This document shows, piece after piece, positions 26,832 through 34,999 of a stretch of DNA of 64,000 bases. The notes beneath the pieces were generated by a model that saw only the letters and a program-made list of their open reading frames with translations, was not told the origin of the DNA and made no database searches. Numbering within the stretch: position 1 is the stretch's first letter; every line of letters starts with the position of its first letter. A program made the position numbers and the translations under genes. This DNA comes from a virus. The stretch covers positions 1-64,000 of IMG/VR virus record IMGVR_UViG_3300027759_004238. The stretch is one strand, 5' to 3'.

Positions 26832-27363
26832 GGATATATTTTAACACAATATTCTTACGTTCTTCACGACTTCCTTTGAGTACGGTGACATTATTATAAC
26901 TTGTTAGAGTGTTGGACATATAACTATCTATTTCCTTCTGATATTCTATGTCATCTTTTCGTACTACGTCACTTTCCATTTCAAATTCAATAGGAACATA
27001 GAATATCTGTGTGTATAAAGGAGTGAAAAACCTCATCATACTGGACACAGCATCCCTACACTGAGGATCAATTATTCCCTTTTGATCCGAAGCATTCATA
27101 TAAGCCCATCCATCAACAACACATCGGTCAGCGAACCAATTTTCTTCTGCAAAACGACTAACGTGGCTGGCTTGTACTACATATTGTACAAAATTTCCAC
27201 CTTTATCATTTAATTCTTCTCCTAATTTGAACAATTTGCGTGCATTGCTAGTGTTAAAAATGGGTTTAATGTTGTAGACGTCTAGGAGATCATTTGATAT
27301 ATCCTTTAAAACTGTGGTTTTACCTGTTCCGTGAGTTCCACAAAGAGCAAATCTTAAATTCAT
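26812..27363 (-). CDS. P-loop nucleotide kinase-like protein (183 aa)
   Basis: Starting at the ATG at 27363, MNLRFALCGTHGTGKTTVLK carries a Walker A (GTHGTGKT, residues about 9-16). It is followed by VDGWAYMNASD and FFTPLYTQIFYVPIEFEME, the layout of AAA_28/NadR-type small-molecule kinases. Substrate cannot be told; a (deoxy)nucleoside or nucleotide is the usual guess. An in-frame ATG at 27414 would extend it by 17 residues, but that start sits inside the capsid gene terminator and is rejected. A second member of this family is at 47353-47985. Confidence 0.7.
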   Translation of the reverse strand: MNLRFALCGTHGTGKTTVLKDISNDLLDVYNIKPIFNTSNARKLFKLGEELNDKGGNFVQYVVQASHVSRFAEENWFADRCVVDGWAYMNASDQKGIIDPQCRDAVSSMMRFFTPLYTQIFYVPIEFEMESDVVRKDDIEYQKEIDSYMSNTLTSYNNVTVLKGSREERKNIVLKYIHELIHS

Positions 27364-27400
27364 ATGCCTATAATAAGGTGTAAAACCGGGAAATCCAAGC

Positions 27401-27435
27401 AAAAAAATACCCATCCCTTGTGAGGATGGGTATTT
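27401..27435 (-). terminator. Rho-independent terminator of the capsid gene
   Basis: A perfect 12-bp stem (27405-27416 with 27424-27435: AAATACCCATCC / GGATGGGTATTT) encloses a 7-base loop. On the minus strand it is followed by a run of T (complement of a7 at 27401-27407). It lies 18 bases past the capsid stop codon. It is the only strong terminator I can see in the window, consistent with the capsid gene being the most heavily transcribed. Confidence 0.85.
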
Positions 27436-27453
27436 AAAGACTAACTCAATGGT

Positions 27454-28944
27454 TTACATATAGAGCTTACCACCGTTGCCGTTTACATTGTCTGTGCCAA
27501 GGCCCTTGATAATGATGGTGTGGTAGTAGAGGGAAGCACCGAAGATGTAATCAACCACGCCGTAGCGGGTCATCAACCCAACGCGTGGGCTGAAATCGGT
27601 AGGTCCAACTGTACGTTGAATCATAACTGGGATATATGGACAATAGACGATACCTGTATCATAATACTCGGTACCTTTGTAACCTAACAAGGCATACTCT
27701 AGTGTAGTGTTATTAGCTGCACGGGTCGTAAGATTCTGGGCTTCTGTACGTGTATCACGATAGACGGTGAAACGACCACCGAGAGTACCGACTTTGGCAA
27801 TGCCAGAGCCTTGGGTATTCACGTTGCCATTCACGGGCATCCATTGAAATTCAGGTAACATTTCCATGATTGCACAAACCTTCGGAGTCGCGATAATAAA
27901 ATTAGCGGAACCACGGCGGTTACGAATTGCAATACGGTTGGCTTCCACGATAACCTTGGCGTAGAAGTCGCGGTTGCGTTCTCCTAACCAACGGGCATCA
28001 GCGGAAGCTGCATACCAGAAACTATATCCAGTGCCTTTACCAGCGTTAAGTGAGATCTGAAGCATTCTGATAATCATTTCACGGTCGATTTCGGCCTGAA
28101 TTTCATAGCTCATCGCATTTGTCAATTCAGAATCGATATCCAATCCGTTCATGTTCTTCAAATCCTGTTCCAATTCAATGGACCAACGAGCTGCGAGACG
28201 GCGTGTGCCGGCTTCAACTGCGGTCTTAGAGAATTCAACAGTGACCTGAGGAATATTACCAGTAAGTTCATACTGACTGAGAATAGCGGCGATACCAGTG
28301 TCTTCTGGGCTGATGTAGACGCCATCTCCGGCGGCACCATTCAACCAAGTTGCACTTGTACCAGTGAAGCGTGTATCAAGGTATTGATAACCCATTTCAC
28401 CTGTAACTGCTCCTGGAATGGTAGATTGGGAGGCGGTTCCGGCAACACGAGGTGTTGCTTCTCTGCCTACTCCACCGTAGTTGCCTACGGATGTACCACC
28501 AGGGTTAGCTTGGCCATCTTGGCCAAGAGCTGCATTCTCATACTTATAACGCAAAGCAAATGCTAATCCAACGGGCCCACTCATAGGTTGAACGCCAACG
28601 ATTTCGTTAGTGATCAATTCTGGGAAGGTACGTCTTACCATCGGTATTAATACCTTAGGCATACGGGCGTCGCCGCCTGCATACCAGTCTGATGCGCTTT
28701 GAGCACCACCGTAAGCGCCAGTGGAATTACCACCAAAAACGCCGCCGCCGATGCTGTTGCCGCCTTCATTAATGCACCATTGCTCTTGGTTTTCCATCAA
28801 CATGGCTGTGGCCAAACGTTGATGTTCACCTTCGATGGGTGCTACTTTGTCGCTTGAAAAATCAAGCATAGGTGCCCACTTCTCAAGGAGCTGTGATGCA
28901 CGGTTTGTGTTGATATAACCGGGTGCGGAACTTACATTACTCAT
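27454..28944 (-). CDS. 23: Major capsid protein, T4 gp23-like (496 aa)
   Basis: HK97-fold T4-type capsid protein. Recognisable blocks are SQLLEKWAPMLDF near the N-terminus, LIPMVRRTFPELITNEIVGVQ (shown as VRRTFPELITNEIVG), VEAGTRRLAARWSIELEQDL, then IIATPKVCAIMEM and YVYCP-like GIVYCPYIPVMIQR. T4 gp23 is 521 aa and is cleaved by gp21 after assembly. A Glu-Gly-type cleavage site should lie in the first ~60-70 residues, and CINEGG at about 57-62 is a candidate. Base composition is visibly more GC-rich than its neighbours, as in highly expressed genes. It is followed by a strong terminator and preceded by scaffold gp22, as in T4. Confidence 0.95.
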   Translation of the reverse strand: MSNVSSAPGYINTNRASQLLEKWAPMLDFSSDKVAPIEGEHQRLATAMLMENQEQWCINEGGNSIGGGVFGGNSTGAYGGAQSASDWYAGGDARMPKVLIPMVRRTFPELITNEIVGVQPMSGPVGLAFALRYKYENAALGQDGQANPGGTSVGNYGGVGREATPRVAGTASQSTIPGAVTGEMGYQYLDTRFTGTSATWLNGAAGDGVYISPEDTGIAAILSQYELTGNIPQVTVEFSKTAVEAGTRRLAARWSIELEQDLKNMNGLDIDSELTNAMSYEIQAEIDREMIIRMLQISLNAGKGTGYSFWYAASADARWLGERNRDFYAKVIVEANRIAIRNRRGSANFIIATPKVCAIMEMLPEFQWMPVNGNVNTQGSGIAKVGTLGGRFTVYRDTRTEAQNLTTRAANNTTLEYALLGYKGTEYYDTGIVYCPYIPVMIQRTVGPTDFSPRVGLMTRYGVVDYIFGASLYYHTIIIKGLGTDNVNGNGGKLYM

Positions 28945-28963
28945 AATTTGTTATTTGTTTTTC

Positions 28964-28971
28964 TATTTACT
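28964..28971 (-). promoter_or_regulatory. Late-promoter-like AGTAAATA before the capsid gene
   Basis: Minus-strand octamer 19 bases upstream of the capsid ATG at 28944, inside the 71-base gap after gp22. The leader between has A-rich runs (AAAAACAAATAACAAATT) and no clear Shine-Dalgarno. Confidence 0.45.
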
Positions 28972-29015
28972 GCATATATTTTCGAGAATACGCCGTGTAT
29001 TACTCCAACTTAAAA

Positions 29016-29906
29016 TTACCGAACTCTTTTCAATCCAGATAAATAATCATTTACTGAACTAGAAATAGGTGATTGGACAGATTCGGTCATCACCTGAGGG
29101 TAAACTACTTTAGCATCCTTGGAGACAGCTGTCTTGGATGCTTCTTTAACTAATTCATTTGATGAGACTCTATCTTCTCTTTCAAACATATTAGTTACAT
29201 AACTAAAATTTTCTTTGATGTACTCAACTGACTTATCACTTAATATTTTAGTGATAAATTCTTTTTTAGAAGAGGCCATGCCCTTTGTTTTTTGTTCAAT
29301 CAAAAGGGATGCTTTAGCAGCCTTTGCTTGTTCATTTAAAGCAATGTTCTCTTTATAGGTTTCATTGAGTTGAGCTTGGAGATTATCAATCTTGGACTTT
29401 CCTTGGAGAACAATTCTCTTGAAATCTTCATTAAGAGCGGAAGGATCCATCGATATAATCTTTTTGATTTGTTCTAATTGTTGCTTGGCGGAAGTATTTG
29501 CCACTGCTTCACTCAATTGTTCTCTTGGAATCACCTTGTCCAAATACAAGTCTAAATAATTGCTCATTTCCGCAACAATCTTGTTGCTGAATGTGCCGGC
29601 CTTTTCATTAATGGCCTTGCGGTAATGAGAAACAACCTTTTGAAGCTTGGCTGCATGATTAGTGCTAACTGCTTCCACAACCTTTTGAAGTTTGGAAGAG
29701 TGATCAGCATCAATGGTTTCGAGTAAAGTTTTAAGTTTTACAGAATGGTCTACGTCTTGCTCATTTAAAGCCTTTTCAATTTCAAGACCAATACGAGTTG
29801 AAACCTTTTCATTAACGGCAGATTCAAAAGCTTCAGCAATTGCTGTTGCAGATTCTTCGTTTAAAACTTCTTTGTCAATATTCTTAAGAATAGCGGCTAT
29901 GTTCAT
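29016..29906 (-). CDS. 22: Prohead core scaffold protein, T4 gp22-like (296 aa)
   Basis: A Lys/Glu/Ala-rich, almost wholly helical protein with long coiled-coil stretches (KLQKVVEAVSTNHAAKLQK, KIDNLQAQLNETYKENIAL). T4 gp22 (269 aa) is the main internal scaffold and is degraded by gp21. Position directly upstream of gp23 and downstream of gp21 matches T4 order. A three-fold internal repeat of about 18-21 residues is visible (DVDHSVKLKTLLE, DADHSSKLQKVVE, STNHAAKLQKVVS). Assignment rests on synteny and composition as much as on sequence. ATG start, AATAAATA 15 bases upstream. Confidence 0.8.
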   Translation of the reverse strand: MNIAAILKNIDKEVLNEESATAIAEAFESAVNEKVSTRIGLEIEKALNEQDVDHSVKLKTLLETIDADHSSKLQKVVEAVSTNHAAKLQKVVSHYRKAINEKAGTFSNKIVAEMSNYLDLYLDKVIPREQLSEAVANTSAKQQLEQIKKIISMDPSALNEDFKRIVLQGKSKIDNLQAQLNETYKENIALNEQAKAAKASLLIEQKTKGMASSKKEFITKILSDKSVEYIKENFSYVTNMFEREDRVSSNELVKEASKTAVSKDAKVVYPQVMTESVQSPISSSVNDYLSGLKRVR

Positions 29907-29920
29907 ACAATTGTTATAAT

Positions 29921-30175
29921 TTATTTATTCTTTCCAGATGCCCCTTTAGAGTTTTTTTTACTTTTTGCCATTCTGGCAAGAAATTCTTTCTTTTTATCTG
30001 CCTTAGACTGAGCCTTGGCTGGCGTTTTTTTACCTGAAAGTTTCTTTGCTTCCTTTTTGATCTTTTCTTTTAACTTCGCTTCAACGATAGTTCCAAGAGT
30101 GGAATTAGCAAATGCAAATTGCTTTTCACAAAGCTGTGCTATAAATTTTGAAATTAATTGGTTAGTGGAATGCAT
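29921..30175 (-). CDS. Small Lys-rich prohead-core-type protein (84 aa)
   Basis: Between protease gp21 and scaffold gp22. The N-terminal half is neutral (LISKFIAQLCEKQFAFANS). The C-terminal half is extremely basic (KKLSGKKTPAKAQSKADKKK and KSKKNSKGASGKNK), suggesting DNA or acidic-scaffold binding. T4 has the small core proteins gp67 and gp68 in this neighbourhood, so a core or internal protein is likely. No direct sequence match is claimed. GATAAATA lies 12 bases before the ATG. Confidence 0.65.
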   Translation of the reverse strand: MHSTNQLISKFIAQLCEKQFAFANSTLGTIVEAKLKEKIKKEAKKLSGKKTPAKAQSKADKKKEFLARMAKSKKNSKGASGKNK

Positions 30176-30207
30176 AAAATATAATGATATTTATCTAGTA
30201 GTTGTCC

Positions 30208-30882
30208 TTAAGCGGATTTAAGTGCATTAATAAATGCAATTATTTGTTCTTTTAAAAAGGCGTTTGTGTTTTTAAGAGGCAAAGAAGCAATGCTCTTTTC
30301 AAATTTTTCATAAGAAGGTTCAAAACTTCCGTCTTCTGCCAATACCCATTGCTTTGATTCCAAGATCCCATTTACAAAGGCGGTGGGCACTGAAGGATCG
30401 GCAACAACATCTACTGCTACCAATTTAAAATCTGAAACTCTGTTGGTGCCATTGCTGCCGGGTTCTAATTTTCCCAACGCTCTGCTTGAAACTCCAAGCT
30501 TGACTCCATCTAATATTAAAGAGCGAACCAATTGACCCATCGGGTTTGAGAGAATTTTAGATTTGCCTTCAAATATGTTACCGTTTTGTTTCATCTCAGT
30601 AACCATGTGACACACCCTTTCAAGATTAATGTCTGGAGTTTGAGGATGATTTAATTCACCAGTGGCTCGATGATTATCAATCATCTCTGAAGTATATCGG
30701 TTAACTTCCTTCACCATTTCTTCTAGGGGATAAACTCTCTTGTTTTTATTAGCCTCATTGGCCATGAGAAAGGGGCCGTGAATAAACATGTTAGAAGGGG
30801 TATTACGATTTTTCTCTTCTATTAGATACTTTACCTCGTAAGTGGGTTCTTCAACCAATAAACGGTACATGTTGTTACTCAT
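30208..30882 (-). CDS. 21: Prohead core protease, T4 gp21-like (224 aa)
   Basis: Shows the conserved blocks of phage prohead proteases: NKNKRVYPLEEMVKEVNRY, the catalytic-His block ATGELNHPQTPDINLERV, and the catalytic-Ser block KLGVSSRALGKLE. T4 gp21 is 212 aa. After head assembly it cleaves capsid and scaffold proteins and itself. An exact TATAAATA is 17 bases upstream of the ATG at 30882. Neighbours on both sides are head genes in T4-like order. Confidence 0.93.
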   Translation of the reverse strand: MSNNMYRLLVEEPTYEVKYLIEEKNRNTPSNMFIHGPFLMANEANKNKRVYPLEEMVKEVNRYTSEMIDNHRATGELNHPQTPDINLERVCHMVTEMKQNGNIFEGKSKILSNPMGQLVRSLILDGVKLGVSSRALGKLEPGSNGTNRVSDFKLVAVDVVADPSVPTAFVNGILESKQWVLAEDGSFEPSYEKFEKSIASLPLKNTNAFLKEQIIAFINALKSA

Positions 30883-30899
30883 ATATGAATTATAAAAGA

Positions 30900-30907
30900 T
30901 ATTTATA
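30900..30907 (-). promoter_or_regulatory. T4-late-type promoter element TATAAATA (exact)
   Basis: Exact octamer on the minus strand, 17 bases upstream of the prohead protease ATG, in a 93-base intergenic region. Confidence 0.7.
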
Positions 30908-30975
30908 CCTGAAAGATGTCATATTAAGAAAATCATTTTTTAATCTCAAAATAAAAGAGATTTTAGATGCATTAA

Positions 30976-31209
30976 ATGTATAATTATATTCAGATGCAAT
31001 CTATATCTTCCGTTAATCAATATGAAACACTCCAGCCTTTAATGGCTGCCATGAAAAGTCAGACAGATCATTTGCCCAAGAATGATTTACCAGTGGATAC
31101 AATGGGCACTATACAAGAAAATGCTCATAATATGCCTGCAGTAACCCTTTATAATGCTCATGGTATTTTAAGCAAAACTTCTCCTAATTCTCTTATAGGG
31201 TATGCTTAG
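30976..31209 (+). CDS. Small unrecognised protein (77 aa)
   Basis: Plus-strand frame beginning MYNYIQMQSISSVNQYETLQ. A second ATG six codons in (30994) may be the true start. Polar, no motif, no membrane segment. It is flanked by the divergent gp21 start and the convergent gp4-like gene, whose stop it overlaps by 4 bases (TTAG), the same arrangement as at 25826 and 45373. The repeated tight convergent packing supports a real gene. Function unknown. Confidence 0.5.
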   Translation: MYNYIQMQSISSVNQYETLQPLMAAMKSQTDHLPKNDLPVDTMGTIQENAHNMPAVTLYNAHGILSKTSPNSLIGYA

Positions 31210-31673
31210 TCTTTTAGGTGTTTTTCTGTGAGTATTATGAATGTATAATCATTCTTGTCACACCAAGCCCTAGCAGCTTCCCACTTAGCAGTATTAATTA
31301 AAAACTGTGTCTGTTCATACAGCACAGTTTTTTTTCCTTTACGAGGACTGTAAGTGGGAGCAGATACTTGTTTATGTGGTTTAACTTCTATTAATAATTT
31401 TTTAATAGTACCATCTTTACTTTTTAAGTGAGCCACCAAATCCACAAAATATCTGTGGATTTTTTTTTCTAATTCGATAGGTGAATAATATGGTATTATT
31501 ACAGACTCAGAACCCCAACTAATAATGTTAGGATTTCTGTCCATCCACCTAAATGATTTAAGTTCTAAACTAGATCTGTATATAATTGGCAAAGATCCTT
31601 TGTATTTGCCAATATTTTGAGGATGGAATTTGCCTTGATTGTATCTAGAATCTTTATGAAGGTGTTTACGCAT
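31206..31673 (-). CDS. 4: Head completion nuclease-like protein, T4 gp4-like (155 aa)
   Basis: The sequence reads YNQGKFHPQNIGKYKG, IIYRSSLELKSFRWMD, IISWGSESVIIPYYSP, HRYFVDLVAHLKSK and KLLIEVKPHKQV. This is the T4 gp4 (gp50/65) head-completion family, related to TnsA-type endonucleases. The E (SSLELK), D (YFVDL) and E-x-K (IEVKP) positions form a PD-(D/E)XK-like site. T4 gp4 is 150 aa and is needed to finish DNA-filled heads before tail joining. ATG in a TAATATG junction with the upstream neck gene. Confidence 0.88.
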   Translation of the reverse strand: MRKHLHKDSRYNQGKFHPQNIGKYKGSLPIIYRSSLELKSFRWMDRNPNIISWGSESVIIPYYSPIELEKKIHRYFVDLVAHLKSKDGTIKKLLIEVKPHKQVSAPTYSPRKGKKTVLYEQTQFLINTAKWEAARAWCDKNDYTFIILTEKHLKD

Positions 31674-31674
31674 A

Positions 31675-33057
31675 TTAACCTACGAAAAATCTTGTAGGCA
31701 TGGAGTCAACGTGTTTGTTCATTAATTCATCTTCTAGCTTATCTCTTTCGGATATGCCCTGAGACATAAGATCTTGATAAGACACCACCTGGCCACCAAA
31801 TAAATTGGTGCCGCCAAACTTAGATCTTACATGAGCTGTGGTCATTTTAACCAATGCCATTGCATATCTATAAACCCATAATTGATTGACTATGTCTTTA
31901 ATGGGTTTTTGTAAATGACATCCAACTAAACCGTAATATGCAGCAGAGTTTTGGCTAGGCTCGGGAATAATTCTCAACATTTGAGTATCTGGATTAAACC
32001 TCAATAGAGGAGTGAGGGCCAACACTTTATCTCTCATATCTAACCATCCTTTTAAAGATTGCCATGTAATTAAATCATAACCCACATTACCCAACAAATG
32101 TCCAAAATATGCTTGTTGAGCCACTGTGTGTTCTATTGAGAATAAAGTGTTAATACCTGAATTATTTCCTTCAGCAAAGGAATATACATCAACTACTTTG
32201 CGGTAACAATTTAAATCAAGATCCCATCCAGCACTGTGGGTCTTTGCAAAAATAGGATTAACTCCTGGTGAGGCAGCACTGACCAACATAACAACTCTGT
32301 AAGCATTCAATGCAATGGGGTGTTTAAAGGACACCAAGCTCTGATTAGGAGAAATGTTTGATATAGAAGGATACACCAATTCATTTGTTACTTGGTCATA
32401 TACCTGTATTATTATGTTTTGAGAATTTAAATTATGTGATATTACGAACACATTGTCTACTCCATTACCTAATAGAGACATATAGGTTGACGCAGATATA
32501 CCAGAAAAAATAACAACCCTAAAAGAATTGACATTAATGGCTTCGTTAAATATTATCCGACAAATTGTAGGTGAAACAATTACAACTTCCGTAAACACCA
32601 CTTCATTGGTAACATTATCATATACTTGAACAATAATATTTTCTGTGTTTAGATTATGTAACACTTCATAAGATTCTCGAATTCCGTCACCTATTATAGC
32701 TGTGTATTGTGATCCGTGGTTGGCACCTATTTGTTGATATATCTGAGGAAATTGTTGTTGATCCGGATTTTCGGCATTTGTTAATTCGGGAGTAATATTA
32801 AGTAAACGGCCAATAGGAAGACCGTTTCCGGGTATATACAAATCTGAGCGGAATATTAAAAATTCTTCAGTAGTGCCTGCAAATTTAGTAAAAAATTCAC
32901 AGGCAGTGTCTATGCATTCATACATCTGAGCGTCACTTATTTCCACTTGTATCAGTGGTTCTCCTAGCATGTGTTTTATACGAGAAGATAATAAGTCGTA
33001 ACTAGAGATTCTATTATTAAAAGTGGTGCTTCCGAAGTTGACGGGTAGAACAGACAT
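31675..33057 (-). CDS. Neck/head-tail connector-type protein with two inserted beta repeats (460 aa)
   Basis: The N-terminus (SRIKHMLGEPLIQVEISDAQMYECID, part) is typical of phage connector proteins (R.k..LG.P...vEltd.q....ID.a.e.f). Residues about 120-275 hold two ~75-residue repeats with GSQYTAIIGDGIRESYEVLH and STYMSLLGNGVDNVFVISHN. Both continue as LNTENIIVQVYDNVTNEVV and LNSQNIIIQVYDQVTNELV. Similar beta modules occur in the 1574-aa fibre. The C-terminal ~170 residues (WQSLKGWLDMRDKVLAL, HLQKPIKDIVNQLWVYRYAM) look like the connector core again. So a neck protein carrying a decorative insertion is inferred. T4 gene number is uncertain (gp13/gp14 position not shown). Confidence 0.7.
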   Translation of the reverse strand: MSVLPVNFGSTTFNNRISSYDLLSSRIKHMLGEPLIQVEISDAQMYECIDTACEFFTKFAGTTEEFLIFRSDLYIPGNGLPIGRLLNITPELTNAENPDQQQFPQIYQQIGANHGSQYTAIIGDGIRESYEVLHNLNTENIIVQVYDNVTNEVVFTEVVIVSPTICRIIFNEAINVNSFRVVIFSGISASTYMSLLGNGVDNVFVISHNLNSQNIIIQVYDQVTNELVYPSISNISPNQSLVSFKHPIALNAYRVVMLVSAASPGVNPIFAKTHSAGWDLDLNCYRKVVDVYSFAEGNNSGINTLFSIEHTVAQQAYFGHLLGNVGYDLITWQSLKGWLDMRDKVLALTPLLRFNPDTQMLRIIPEPSQNSAAYYGLVGCHLQKPIKDIVNQLWVYRYAMALVKMTTAHVRSKFGGTNLFGGQVVSYQDLMSQGISERDKLEDELMNKHVDSMPTRFFVG

Positions 33058-33076
33058 ATAAACTACTACTTATCCT

Positions 33077-34954
33077 TTAAGTAGCAGGACTAGGAGGAGC
33101 AGCAGCTACTGGAGTTCCTCCGGGAGCGGCACCAGCTTCTGGAGTTTCTCCGGCTTCTGGAGTGGCGGCCGGTGTGCCACCTGCTGAACCAAATTCTGGT
33201 ATAGCTGATGATCCACCTCCGCCGCCTCCTCCGCCTCCGCCTGTGTCGGCAGCGACGCCACCCGCAGAAGCTGCCTGTTGAGCCGCTTCTATCTGCTCCC
33301 TCCAATTAGGTCCTGCATTTTGAATTTGAGCAAGCTCCCATTTAAAGGCCGCTTCTTTGCGCTGCCATTCCATATTTTCACTAATTTTAGCATCACTGAA
33401 TTGGAGATAGTGTCTTTGAGCAAATATATTAGATATCCCTTCATTTAGAGACATGTCAGAGAAATTCTTCTGTTTAAGTTCTACCATTTGCTGCTGTCTA
33501 ATAGCAAAATAGTTTGATGGCGGATTAAATTCAAAATTTAAATAGGACTCGTGTAATTTATATTCATTCCACCATCCTTTAATTTTTAAGTGACTAATGA
33601 AAGCATTTTTAATGCCTGCGGCTACTTGATTCTGCAACCTGACAATAAATTTTGCAAATCTTAATTCTTCTTTAAGAATTTCACCACCGTCTTTGAATGC
33701 TTCATTGGGGTTGAGTCTTGAAATAGGAACTTTAAGGCTCTTATATAATTTGCCCACAAAGTACATCAAATCATCTAACTTACCCAAGTTGTCGCCACCT
33801 TGTAGCACTGATACATCAGATCCGGTTTCACCTGGTTTCCTTGCAAACCAGTAGCTATCTAACATAGACTGTGGATTATAAGAATTACTAACCGGACCAG
33901 TAGAGTTTGCTCCACCGTCATACACTTGTTTGGAGTAATACTGCTGCATTAATCCCTTCATATAGGATTCTGCTTTGGCGGGTGGCATGTTGCCTACGTC
34001 TATAGTGAATTTTAACCTTTCGGGTGCTCTTACTAGACGATATATAATGATGGCATCTTCACAAAGAGAAAGCATCTTATATGCTCTTCTACAATTTTCA
34101 ATAAACGGAATACGGATGCTATGATCTTCGTTCCATAAACCAGAATGCATATAAGTTACCTGGTTTGATTGAAGAGTAACTATTTGTTGCTGAAGAGCAT
34201 TTACTGGACTCTTGTTTGCTTGCATCTGAGACAAAGGAGTCGCCGCGGTTTGCTGTAAATTAATGGGTTTTTGAAATGTAAAATTTTCTATAACATTGTT
34301 TTGAATGTTATCATATGCCGGATTGATCAATTCTCCTGGAATGGTCAATACACCTATAATGCCATATTCATGCTTGTCTTTATAAGTGATATTTTCAAAG
34401 AATAACTCACCCTCTACAAGCAGTTGTCTACAATATCCCCATCCCTTGTGTTCTAAATCATATATGGTAACAAATTTTTCAAATTCTTTTTGCAATTCAA
34501 TCTTTTCTTCAGAAGCCAAGTCGCAGAAATTAGAAAAATCAAAGTGTAATATATGATTGTTTTCATCCTTGACGATAAATTCATCACATATTTCATCTAA
34601 ACAATCTGCAACTTCTGCAAAAGAAGCCATTCTTCTGTATTCAGATATTCTTCTGATTTTGTCTGTATCTATATTTGCATACAAATACTTGTGATATGGG
34701 CTGTGAGAAGTAATAGATCCATGTCCACCCGGACCAGATCCATATTCACTCTGCATGGCCCCGCCGGTTATGACTGATTGTTTTAGTAAACGATATTCAG
34801 TTCTTTTAGAAAGTCTATCAAATAATTCATATTTTGGATTATTTGTATCTGTCTCTATTTCTGTAGAAACGTAAGGTAATCTCTGTAATATACTGGATAT
34901 AAAATTACGATTAGAACTAGCATTTCTATTGGATGAAGCAAGAAGGTCGGCCAT
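33077..34954 (-). CDS. 20: Portal vertex protein, T4 gp20-like (625 aa)
   Basis: T4-type portal. Conserved blocks include RLLKQSVITGGAMQSEYG, EYRRMASFAEVADCLDEICDE (part), IYRLVRAPERLKFTIDVGNM, AESYMKGLMQQYYSKQVYD, VLQGGDNLGKLDDLMYFVGK and LKVPISRLNP. It forms the dodecameric ring for DNA entry. T4 gp20 is 524 aa. The extra length is mainly a C-terminal Gly/Ala/Pro low-complexity tail of about 75 residues with a run of ten Gly, probably disordered and exposed. ATG start. CTTAAATA lies 20 bases upstream. Confidence 0.94.
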   Translation of the reverse strand: MADLLASSNRNASSNRNFISSILQRLPYVSTEIETDTNNPKYELFDRLSKRTEYRLLKQSVITGGAMQSEYGSGPGGHGSITSHSPYHKYLYANIDTDKIRRISEYRRMASFAEVADCLDEICDEFIVKDENNHILHFDFSNFCDLASEEKIELQKEFEKFVTIYDLEHKGWGYCRQLLVEGELFFENITYKDKHEYGIIGVLTIPGELINPAYDNIQNNVIENFTFQKPINLQQTAATPLSQMQANKSPVNALQQQIVTLQSNQVTYMHSGLWNEDHSIRIPFIENCRRAYKMLSLCEDAIIIYRLVRAPERLKFTIDVGNMPPAKAESYMKGLMQQYYSKQVYDGGANSTGPVSNSYNPQSMLDSYWFARKPGETGSDVSVLQGGDNLGKLDDLMYFVGKLYKSLKVPISRLNPNEAFKDGGEILKEELRFAKFIVRLQNQVAAGIKNAFISHLKIKGWWNEYKLHESYLNFEFNPPSNYFAIRQQQMVELKQKNFSDMSLNEGISNIFAQRHYLQFSDAKISENMEWQRKEAAFKWELAQIQNAGPNWREQIEAAQQAASAGGVAADTGGGGGGGGGGSSAIPEFGSAGGTPAATPEAGETPEAGAAPGGTPVAAAPPSPAT

Positions 34955-34999
34955 ATATACTATGTATAATTACATATTTAAGTCAATATACAACTGTTA

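Noticed and set aside
27363-27414. In-frame ATG at 27414 extending the 183-aa kinase by 17 residues
   Set aside because: That ATG lies inside the 12-bp stem of the capsid terminator, and the Walker A protein begins naturally at the ATG 27363 (MNLRFALCG).
33090-33305. Arg/Ser-rich minus-strand frame inside the portal gene
   Set aside because: Out-of-frame reading of the GC-rich Gly/Pro tail of the portal; no independent start.
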